A stretch of 5,190 nt of DNA, from the NCBI GenBank assembly GCA_019136395.1, contig JAGVUH010000236.1, positions 1 to 5,190 on the forward strand, written 5' to 3'. Shown in pieces: positions 1 to 5,190 of the stretch (position 1 is its first letter; each line of letters starts with the position of its first letter). The notes beneath the pieces are model-generated. The model was given only the letters and a program-made list of their open reading frames with translations, did not search any database and was not told where the DNA came from. The DNA comes from Gammaproteobacteria bacterium (GTDB taxonomy: Bacteria; Pseudomonadota; Gammaproteobacteria; Chromatiales; Chromatiaceae). The position numbers were made by a program, and so were the translations under genes.

Positions 1-941
1 TCAACACGGTCTATCCCGTGACAGGACATGCAACTAACCCCTTCCTGCATATGGCCTTGGGTGTCCAGACGCCCCCCCTCGGTCAACTGCCCGCTTATCA
101 AGGCAACGGGTGCATGGCATCCTTCACAGTAGCGTGTCGCGGGAATTCCCTTTTTTTCCGCAAGTAGGTTGATATTGGTTTGATAGGCTTGATCCGCAGC
201 GGCTTGGGAATGGATCGATGCTTGCCATTGCCGCGCGATCTCGGTATGACAGGCCGCGCAGCGTTCCGAACCGCCGATACGCCGAGCATCGAGGAACCCC
301 TCGGTTGCCGTTTCCGTCTGGCTGGGCCGAAAGGGATGCTCGCCGTAAGGGTACTGGTAAGGCCATACCGCTGGCTCGTCCCGGAAAGGGGATGGTTTAA
401 GACCGTAGGCTAATGTCGCGGTGGCAACGATCAGCATCCCGCCCAGGGTCGCCAATCCGGCAGCTTTGGACATACTGCCGAGCAAACTTGAAAAACCAGA
501 CTGATCTGTTCGTCGGCGCCGTTCTAAGGATAATAGCCTATGGAACAACAGGTGCAGCGCCATCAGGCCCAGGGTCGCCGCGGCGGTCCAGATATGCACA
601 TCGTACACCCAACGCCATGCATTGCTTTGACCCTCTACTAGAATCTGCAGGCCGCTGATGGCCAAGGCCAGAAAAACGAGCCCGGTCGCCACCCCAAAGA
701 GGGCCATGACCGGGCGCCGATAACCGATTGTCCGCCTAAAGTGAAACCCCAGATAGGTCACCAGAATCAGGGTAGCGAAGATACCAAGGCCGCTATGCAA
801 TAGAAAGGTCCACTGCGACCAGACGGCATGCGTTTGTACGAAGTAGGTGGCATAGCCGCTAAACGTTAGTACCGCCGTAAGAGCACCGAGCCAAATAGCC
901 AACGTACGATCGGTCGCGCGCAAACCTTCCCTGATATTCAT
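1..941 (-). CDS. Membrane-anchored multiheme c-type cytochrome with N-terminal b-type-like five-helix module (3' end off window)
   Basis: The gene starts at ATG 939-941, with GTGAGG nine bases upstream, and stays open for 313 codons to the left edge, so its C-terminus is missing. Residues 1-180 hold five hydrophobic helices (about 15-35, 47-66, 79-101, 115-137 and 160-179). Arginine-rich loops (69-76, 135-144) fit the positive-inside rule and place the following domain in the periplasm. His49, His67, His116, His130 and His134 in or near helices 2 and 4 are candidate b-heme ligands. The soluble part has three heme c motifs: CAACH (228-232), CEGCH (272-276) and CMSCH (304-308). The surrounding pattern, CxxCH then W-x(4)-H, C..CHAP and EGVSCMSCHG, matches the cytochrome c554-like multiheme family. 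It probably passes electrons between the quinone pool and periplasmic or outer partners; that role is inferred. More hemes may lie beyond the edge. The multiheme call is firm, but the membrane module family (b561-, NarI- or DUF4405-like) is uncertain. Confidence 0.88.
   Translation of the reverse strand, partial: MNIREGLRATDRTLAIWLGALTAVLTFSGYATYFVQTHAVWSQWTFLLHSGLGIFATLILVTYLGFHFRRTIGYRRPVMALFGVATGLVFLALAISGLQILVEGQSNAWRWVYDVHIWTAAATLGLMALHLLFHRLLSLERRRRTDQSGFSSLLGSMSKAAGLATLGGMLIVATATLAYGLKPSPFRDEPAVWPYQYPYGEHPFRPSQTETATEGFLDARRIGGSERCAACHTEIARQWQASIHSQAAADQAYQTNINLLAEKKGIPATRYCEGCHAPVALISGQLTEGGRLDTQGHMQEGVSCMSCHGIDRV
18..32 (-). other. Heme c attachment motif 3 (CMSCH)
   Basis: Cys304 to His308 form a third CxxCH, preceded by E-G-V-S, the family's usual lead-in to this heme. 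It lies 18 bases from the window edge, so further motifs could follow outside the window. Confidence 0.9.
114..128 (-). other. Heme c attachment motif 2 (CEGCH)
   Basis: Cys272 to His276 form a canonical CxxCH in the multiheme cytochrome. It is followed by Ala-Pro, as in the C-x-x-C-H-A-P pattern usual at the second heme of c554-like proteins. Confidence 0.9.
246..260 (-). other. Heme c attachment motif 1 (CAACH)
   Basis: The codons TGC GCG GCC TGT CAT encode Cys228-Ala-Ala-Cys-His232 in the multiheme cytochrome. The two cysteines would bind heme covalently and the histidine would be the proximal iron ligand. The downstream W-x(4)-H (Trp239, His244) is typical of the first heme of c554-like domains, and His244 is a candidate distal ligand. 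Confidence 0.9.
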
Positions 942-1020
942 GGGACCATACCTCACTCTAAGGGTTTCCAGGTATCAACGCAGATCCACCCCGCCCCTCG
1001 GTTCGTCCACAGGAATGTTC
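942..1020. other. Intergenic spacer between the HEAT-repeat gene and the cytochrome gene
   Basis: This 79-base spacer holds the cytochrome's ribosome binding site. I see no convincing stem-loop with a following T run, and no strong sigma70-type promoter. Read-through transcription from the gene upstream is therefore plausible, but a weak internal promoter cannot be excluded. Confidence 0.5.
951..956 (-). promoter_or_regulatory. Ribosome binding site of the multiheme cytochrome gene
   Basis: GTGAGG on the minus strand lies nine bases before ATG 939-941. This spacing supports that start for the cytochrome, which otherwise follows a 79-base gap. Confidence 0.6.
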
Positions 1021-1515
1021 CTACAATCCCCGGAACAGTGTCCGGCGGTCATCGGCATCACCATGCCTGGCGAGATATTCCATCGCTTCAAGACGCAGGG
1101 CCAGATCCTCCGCCGGATTCCGGGTCAAGTTGCGCGCAAAATCGAGCAGCGAGTCCGAGCTGATCTCAAACAGCCGACTAATGGCGGCCGGCCGCAGCGC
1201 ATCGTGTTTTTCCCGAGCAACGGAGAATAAGGTGTTCTCGGCCTCGGGGTCAAAAGACGCATCGAAACGTGCAAGGATCTGCCGTCGCAGTTCCAAATCC
1301 TGGGACTGATCCAACAGGTGCCTGGATGCCAGCGCGCGATACTCAGGTGTATTGCGTTCAAACAGCGCCAAGGCACAAAAGTCACGAATAAACCGATCAG
1401 GATTCAGACAGATTCCCTCAACGGTCTGCGCTTTCGTGCCACCGGTCTCAGTCACTTCACGATATGACTCAGGCCTCCCTGCATCGCTGGCCAGGCCGTG
1501 GGTTTGGCCAGATTC
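1021..1515 (-). pseudogene. Out-of-frame C-terminal extension of the propeller/HEAT protein (164 codons)
   Basis: This reading frame ends at TAG 1021-1023 and is offset by one base from the large upstream frame. The frame is open from 1626, but everything before the G tract is a shadow of the upstream gene. Dropping one G from the 12-G tract at 1515-1526 joins the frames as Q-G-G-G-E-S-G-Q-T, giving a protein of about 1193 residues. The segment begins with a polar linker of about 35 residues. It then shows leucine- and arginine-rich amphipathic helices, with stretches such as RFIRDFCALALFERN and LRLEAMEYLARHGDADD, consistent with more HEAT-like or other alpha-solenoid repeats. No good independent ribosome binding site and start is visible near 1515, although a GTG inside the linker is possible. 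I read it as the displaced end of the upstream gene and not a separate gene. Whether the break is real or a sequencing error is open. Confidence 0.65.
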
Positions 1516-4500
1516 CCCCCCCCCCCTGTCCATTGGCCGACAACAGTGCACCCCAAGGCTCCATTTGGGCCGGGACACCGAATGAGTTCCAGTAATCCAA
1601 GGCCATGGCCCGCATATCGGCGTCACTCAGGAGGGTCCTCAGGATGTCGGACGGCAATGGCTTACGGTTCGCAAGCATTGCCTTAGCTGCCAAGCGGCGG
1701 ATTAGCGCATCAGGATCAAGCCAAGCCCGCTGTACCAAGGCAGCCTGAGCGACCTTGACATTTCCCAGCAGGGCCACGAAAGCTGCCGCACGAATTGCAG
1801 GATCTGGATCCCCGGTCAAGCCCTCGATCCAATCGAGGGATGCGGGGTCACTCAATACTGCCTTGACAGAAATCCATCCAAGCACCAAAGGCACCTGCTC
1901 AGAACCCATTGACTGGTCGGGGTGGATCGATGCGAAAGCAAGGTCCGCGATCCGTTGCAAATCCCCTCTACCGAAAGCGGTCGCTCCCTCGTCAGGCCCC
2001 ATGAGTCTTCGCAGTACGTCCAGCCTCGTAGTCACGGGGTGCGCCGAGTAACGTCCACGCCCAGCCACCAGGTCCGCCAGTTCATCGAGCAGTTGTGGGG
2101 CGTTGAGCCTTCTCAAGGCGACCAAGGCATTAGCCAACACCTCGGCCGGTTGTCCAGCGTCGTGGAGCAGGCGCCGCAGCGCGGGAAGGGCGTACCCCTG
2201 TCGTATGAGGCCTAGTGCGCGAACCACCTCAGCCCGCGCCGCCACATCTGGGTCACCGAGGCGGGTCAATAGCGAATGCAGGCCTCGGTAACGCTCACCG
2301 TCCCCCAAGGCCCGCGCCGCGGCGCGGCGTACCCGCGGATCAGGGTCATCAAGGGCGAGGATCAGGTAGGGTATGGCGAGATATTTCCGATGTATCACCG
2401 CCTCCTCTTCCGCGAAGAAATAGGCAAAGCATTCGGCCAGTGCAACCCGAACCACCGGGTCAGAATGGGAGAACGAGCGCAGGAGCCAGCGCACCGAGGT
2501 CTCCTCTTCGTACTGCCGCAGACCGGTGATGGCGGACACTACATTGCCCGTATCGGCGTCTTCGAGCGCCACAACCAACAGACCGAGGCCTTCGGGGGGC
2601 TTTCGGGCCTTTACCGCCTCGATGACGGCGCCCCGGACCCCGGGATCAGGGTCCTGACTGGCCGCCGTCAAGGCCCGGGAAAGGATTGAGGCGTCACCGA
2701 ACCTGGCCAGTAAGGTGATATAACGCGCACGCAACCCGGGCCCAGCTACCTCGGGGAGAAGTGGCAGGTTCAGCGAGACCGGCATGTCCACGTTCGCCAC
2801 AGGCAAGGCGTGGACCCTGGGGTCCCCTTCTTCGATCTCCAGATAACGGTCGATCGGCAGGGAGTTAAGTTCCTGGGTGCGGCCATCAGGCCACTGGATC
2901 CATACCGAATCAATCGTTGCGGTTTGGCCCAGCCCAAAGTGCAACCGTTTATCCCCGTCCGACAAGAAGCCCTCGCCGCTGCTGACCAAACCCCATTGAG
3001 TCCCCGCGGCCGTTGTTACCCGGACCCTGGCGCCGATGGCATCACGATTGGAGTTCTTCCCTATCAGGCGTAGCCCCAGCCAATGCCCCACGGTGGGGGT
3101 CCGGTTCATCAACAACTGTCCCAGATCATTATTGTGGGCAACATAGACATCCTGCCTCCCGTCGTTATCGAAATCGGCGAAGACCGCGCCCCGGGCTGAC
3201 TGTCGGTCGCTCAAGGCCATGCCCGCAGCCGCCGTTGTATCCACAAACCAGCCGTTGCCACGATTCAGCAGCACCTGTTTAGGCTGCCCCTGGGGAATTC
3301 GCGGGCTGTCGGGGTCCGGGTCAAGGATTCCCGCCGCCAGAAAGATGTCGACCAAGCCATCGTTGTTGAAATCATGGAGGCCCGGCGTCCATCCGGAGAG
3401 ACCCAGGAACTCGCTGGCACCGATTCCCGTTTCGCGCGCTAGATCATTGTATGGCACAAATTGTCCGCTCCCGGACCTTGGTGACCTGACAAGGGCCAGG
3501 GTGTTCTCGCCGGCGGGGCTGGCAATGACCAGATCCGGTTCCCCATCCCCCGTGATGTCGTCAATCGCGATCCCGCGCGTGCCTAGGGCGGAGTTCAACC
3601 TTAGTCCCGGCGGCGCGGGATCGAAGTGACGTCCGTCCCGATTGATATAGCCCAGGTTAGAGCCCGTGCCACGGTCATTGGAGAGGACCAGATCAGGACG
3701 GCCATCATCATTGAGGTCCGTCCAGGCGACATCCAATGTTCGCCCCTCGGCGTTGGCGACCCCTGCCTCAGCAGCGACCTCGCGGAATTTCAGGCCGCCG
3801 AGATTGAGGTAAAGTTGATTTGGCTGGGGTGCGTACAACGATGCATCAAAGGCCGGCGATCGTTCCGGGGAAAATTGGCTGTCGGCCTCATAGGTCTTTT
3901 GACCCTTTGAAAAATCGATGTAATTTCCGACGATCAGATCCAGCAGCCCGTCGCCGTTATAATCCGCCGTCGCCGCGGAGGTAGACCACCAACCGCTCTG
4001 GATACCCGAGGTCTCGGTAACGTCTTCAAATTGCCCCTGACCGTCATTCGCCAACAACAGATTCCGGCCTTTCCCCGTCACCAGCAGATCGATATCGCCA
4101 TCGTTGTCGAAATCACCGGTCAGGCAGCCCATGCCCCATAGCTGGACCGAGAGGCCGGCGCTCGCCGTAACGTCCTCAAAGCGCCCCCCTCCGAGATTGC
4201 GTAACAAGACGCTGCCCTGTGATCGCTGCCACCAATGGGGCTTGCCGTGGAAGCGTGTCAGTCCACTCCCATTGACCAGGAACAGGTCAGTCCAGCCGTT
4301 ATTGTCGTAGTCGAAGGCACAGGCACCGGGCCCCAAGGAATCGTCTAGTCCCCCCAGACGCTCGTCTCCCTGCTCGTGGACGAAATTGATGCCAGCCTCG
4401 AGCGTTGTGTCCCTGAATACCGCGGGTATCGGCTCCACCGGAATGACCCGGCTCGCACCTAGCTCGGCCTTGGTATTGGGGGACGTAATGAAATCGGAGG

Positions 4501-4603
4501 GCGGAGCGACAGGAACCCGCCCTATAACGAGTCCAAAAGCGACGATGGAGGCAAGGACGACCAGCGGCCAACGCGCCGGTATCCTCCATACCCTCAGCAT
4601 CAC
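1469..4603 (-). CDS. Exported CRTAC1-type FG-GAP/VCBS beta-propeller, UnbV/ASPIC and HEAT-repeat protein
   Basis: As written the gene encodes 1044 residues. Residues about 12-28 form a hydrophobic signal or membrane anchor, so the bulk lies outside the cytoplasm. Seven calcium-loop motifs of the D-x-[DN]-x-[DN]-G-x-x-D type start at residues 98, 164, 214, 296, 349, 411 and 477, most followed by a hydrophobic strand. They imply a seven-bladed FG-GAP/VCBS propeller of the integrin-alpha type. Residues about 520-590 (NRDAIGARVRV, SSGEGFLSDGD, VWIQWPDG) are a clear UnbV/ASPIC domain, giving the CRTAC1 layout. From about 620 to 1020 come HEAT/PBS-lyase-like repeats marked by D-P-D-P-x-[VI]-R at 651, 715, 753, 784, 932 and 963 (some degenerate). 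The last 15 or so residues follow a 12-G tract and are probably out-of-frame; the true end may be at 1021. A ligand-binding or scaffold role is inferred, and no enzyme active site was seen. The start is GTG 4601-4603, with ATG at 4598-4600 an equal alternative. Confidence 0.9.
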   Translation of the reverse strand: MMLRVWRIPARWPLVVLASIVAFGLVIGRVPVAPPSDFITSPNTKAELGASRVIPVEPIPAVFRDTTLEAGINFVHEQGDERLGGLDDSLGPGACAFDYDNNGWTDLFLVNGSGLTRFHGKPHWWQRSQGSVLLRNLGGGRFEDVTASAGLSVQLWGMGCLTGDFDNDGDIDLLVTGKGRNLLLANDGQGQFEDVTETSGIQSGWWSTSAATADYNGDGLLDLIVGNYIDFSKGQKTYEADSQFSPERSPAFDASLYAPQPNQLYLNLGGLKFREVAAEAGVANAEGRTLDVAWTDLNDDGRPDLVLSNDRGTGSNLGYINRDGRHFDPAPPGLRLNSALGTRGIAIDDITGDGEPDLVIASPAGENTLALVRSPRSGSGQFVPYNDLARETGIGASEFLGLSGWTPGLHDFNNDGLVDIFLAAGILDPDPDSPRIPQGQPKQVLLNRGNGWFVDTTAAAGMALSDRQSARGAVFADFDNDGRQDVYVAHNNDLGQLLMNRTPTVGHWLGLRLIGKNSNRDAIGARVRVTTAAGTQWGLVSSGEGFLSDGDKRLHFGLGQTATIDSVWIQWPDGRTQELNSLPIDRYLEIEEGDPRVHALPVANVDMPVSLNLPLLPEVAGPGLRARYITLLARFGDASILSRALTAASQDPDPGVRGAVIEAVKARKPPEGLGLLVVALEDADTGNVVSAITGLRQYEEETSVRWLLRSFSHSDPVVRVALAECFAYFFAEEEAVIHRKYLAIPYLILALDDPDPRVRRAAARALGDGERYRGLHSLLTRLGDPDVAARAEVVRALGLIRQGYALPALRRLLHDAGQPAEVLANALVALRRLNAPQLLDELADLVAGRGRYSAHPVTTRLDVLRRLMGPDEGATAFGRGDLQRIADLAFASIHPDQSMGSEQVPLVLGWISVKAVLSDPASLDWIEGLTGDPDPAIRAAAFVALLGNVKVAQAALVQRAWLDPDALIRRLAAKAMLANRKPLPSDILRTLLSDADMRAMALDYWNSFGVPAQMEPWGALLSANGQGGGGIWPNPRPGQRCREA
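1515..1526 (-). repeat. Homopolymer of 12 G (coding strand) at a frameshift
   Basis: Twelve consecutive C on the plus strand read as 12 G in the coding strand, falling in a glycine-rich linker after residue Gln1026. With 12 G the protein ends at 1469. With 11 (or 14) the frame continues to 1021. With 10 or 13 a third frame stops about 20 codons later. Such tracts slip easily in replication, transcription and sequencing. Confidence 0.9.
4598..4603 (-). promoter_or_regulatory. Overlapping stop/start (GTGATG) coupling the lipoprotein and propeller genes
   Basis: The lipoprotein's TGA (4600-4602) lies inside GTGATG, so either GTG (4601-4603) or ATG (4598-4600) can start the next gene. AAGGG at 4611-4615 lies seven bases before GTG and ten before ATG, so it can serve either. 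The overlap points to translational coupling and one shared transcript. Confidence 0.7.
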
Positions 4604-5049
4604 TCCGCGTCCCTTAGCCTTGCCTTCCCGATGGCCAACATCTTCTCCTTGTATTCTGGCAGCGCGGCGTTAAGGGCCTGTTCCGTTTTCTTGCGCAGCA
4701 GGGGATCGTCCAGGTTAGCGTCGAATTGCTGGATCAGCCCTTTAATCTCCGCCTCGCCGCCCTTGGCTTGTTCCGCCATGACCCTGAGCTCGCTGCGCGT
4801 TGGCGGCGCATGCGGGCGATTCGCTGGCGACGGCTGGGCGGTGTCGCTGGTCACCTTTCCTGCCATCATGCCTGCTTGGTCGGGCGGAACGGTGGATTGG
4901 CTGACAGGCCCCGCCCCAGTCTGCCCATCCACCCCCGGGGTTGGCGGGGTCTCCGAGGTGCAACCCAGGATCGAGAGCAGCCCGGCCAACGCCAGGGAGG
5001 GAGTTCCCTGCGCCAAGACGTTCCGGCCTAAGGGTCCACGGGATTTCAT
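4600..5049 (-). CDS. Small predicted lipoprotein with Pro/Thr/Ser-rich linker and charged helical C-terminus
   Basis: The protein has 149 residues and I do not recognise a family. Residues 1-30 look like a lipoprotein signal: Lys2, Arg4 and Arg9, then a hydrophobic run ending in L-L-S-I-L-G-C, with Cys30 as the likely lipidated residue. Leu at -2 of the lipobox is slightly unusual. Residues 31-85 are low-complexity, rich in Pro, Thr, Ser, Gly and Gln, like a flexible tether. Residues 86-149 are charged and predicted helical, possibly a coiled-coil or docking segment. Asp31/Asp32-type inner-membrane retention is absent (Thr-Ser follow Cys30), so outer-membrane anchoring is likely by the usual Lol rule. 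GGAG at 5058-5061 lies eight bases before ATG 5047-5049. It lies 20 bases after an Ig-like protein and overlaps the propeller gene, so it may anchor or assist one of them; this is inferred. Confidence 0.8.
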   Translation of the reverse strand: MKSRGPLGRNVLAQGTPSLALAGLLSILGCTSETPPTPGVDGQTGAGPVSQSTVPPDQAGMMAGKVTSDTAQPSPANRPHAPPTRSELRVMAEQAKGGEAEIKGLIQQFDANLDDPLLRKKTEQALNAALPEYKEKMLAIGKARLRDAE

Positions 5050-5057
5050 TACCTTCG

Positions 5058-5061
5058 CTCC
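5058..5061 (-). promoter_or_regulatory. Ribosome binding site of the lipoprotein gene
   Basis: GGAG on the minus strand stands eight bases before ATG 5047-5049. It lies in the 20-base gap after the preceding gene's stop and supports the chosen start. Confidence 0.6.
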
Positions 5062-5069
5062 AACAATAA

Positions 5070-5190
5070 CTAGGGGCCGGTCCTAAAGCTGCTGTAGGTC
5101 CCGGACAGCGCATTGCCGGCCTGGTCATACAGGGTCGCCCAGGAGGATAAATAGAGAGAGTACTGCTGGTTGGGCGCCAGGGGCATGGCC
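5070..5190 (-). CDS. C-terminal end of a protein with a bacterial Ig-like (Big_5/SbsA type) domain (5' part off window)
   Basis: An open frame enters from the right edge and ends at TAG 5070-5072, giving the last 39 residues. The pattern P-L-A-P-N-x-x-Y-x-L-x-[16 residues including D-x-A-G-N-A-L-S-G]-x-Y-S-x-F-x-T-G matches the closing strands of Big_5-type Ig-like domains (usually 'L.PNT.YT..V...D.AGN.L.G.Y..SFTTG'). Such domains occur in tandem in secreted and surface proteins of bacteria. The protein ends straight after the domain, so no C-terminal anchor or sorting signal is seen. It is too short to tell what else the protein carries. The 20-base gap to the lipoprotein gene suggests a shared operon. 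Confidence 0.7.
   Translation of the reverse strand, partial: AMPLAPNQQYSLYLSSWATLYDQAGNALSGTYSSFRTGP

Noticed and set aside
72..78. Run of seven C as a second slippage site
   Set aside because: It is short, the cytochrome frame stays open across it, and the third CxxCH motif follows in frame.
98..366. Two short minus-strand frames (80 and 63 codons) within the cytochrome region
   Set aside because: Both are off-frame shadows of the cytochrome reading frame, which carries three CxxCH motifs and is open across the whole stretch.
2312..2327. Perfect 16-base GC palindrome CCGCGCCGCGGCGCGG
   Set aside because: It encodes the Arg-Arg-Ala-Ala-Ala-Arg stretch of a HEAT repeat, and the codon choice explains it. 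It sits in mid-gene with no T run or regulatory context.
1740..2680. Recurrent short similar strings (GGATC-AGGGTC type) across the gene
   Set aside because: They encode the repeated D-P-D-P motif of the HEAT repeats. They are diverged protein repeats and not a CRISPR array or mobile repeat.
2276..2689. Plus-strand open frame of 137 codons, with other plus-strand frames across 1000-5090
   Set aside because: They lie antisense to strongly supported domain-coding sequence, have Pro/Arg-rich composition typical of shadow frames at high GC, and show no recognisable domain.
4742..5128. Minus-strand open frame of 128 codons overlapping the lipoprotein gene
   Set aside because: It is in another frame of the lipoprotein gene and runs over the preceding gene's stop, with no signal or domain. 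The lipoprotein frame has a lipobox and a well-spaced ribosome binding site.

Overview
The window suggests a Gram-negative, probably proteobacterial, genome of fairly high GC content, with secreted and cell-surface proteins linked to respiratory electron transfer. The evidence for this is the lipobox protein, the heme c motifs and the membrane b-type cytochrome module. The species cannot be named from the sequence; a gammaproteobacterial chemotroph or methanotroph is only a guess.

All credible genes lie on the minus strand and read from right to left, closely spaced like one operon. At the right edge (5070-5190) is the C-terminal end of a protein that finishes in a bacterial Ig-like (Big_5/SbsA type) domain. 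Twenty bases later comes a small predicted lipoprotein (4600-5049). Its stop codon overlaps the start of a very large exported protein (from 4603). That protein has an N-terminal membrane anchor or signal, seven FG-GAP/VCBS calcium-loop repeats (probably a seven-bladed beta-propeller), a UnbV/ASPIC domain (CRTAC1 family layout) and a long HEAT-repeat tail. After a 79-base gap comes the start of a membrane cytochrome (1-941, cut by the left edge). It joins a five-helix, histidine-bearing membrane module to a cytochrome c554-like multiheme domain, with three CxxCH motifs visible.

The most notable local feature is a run of 12 G on the coding strand (1515-1526) inside the large gene. As written, the tract ends the protein after 1044 residues, adding only a short out-of-frame tail. 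With 11 G the frame would run on to 1021 and give about 1193 residues, the extra 164 looking like more helical-repeat protein. The tract could be a phase-variable switch, a recent frameshift mutation, or a homopolymer sequencing error. The sequence alone cannot decide.

Taken together, the genes look like an envelope assembly: secreted or surface repeat proteins (Ig-like, propeller plus HEAT, lipoprotein) made with a membrane-bound b/c-type multiheme cytochrome. An extracytoplasmic or extracellular redox role is an inference from this neighbourhood. No RNA genes, CRISPR arrays, insertion sequences or clear terminators were seen, and no gene-free stretch exceeds 80 bases.
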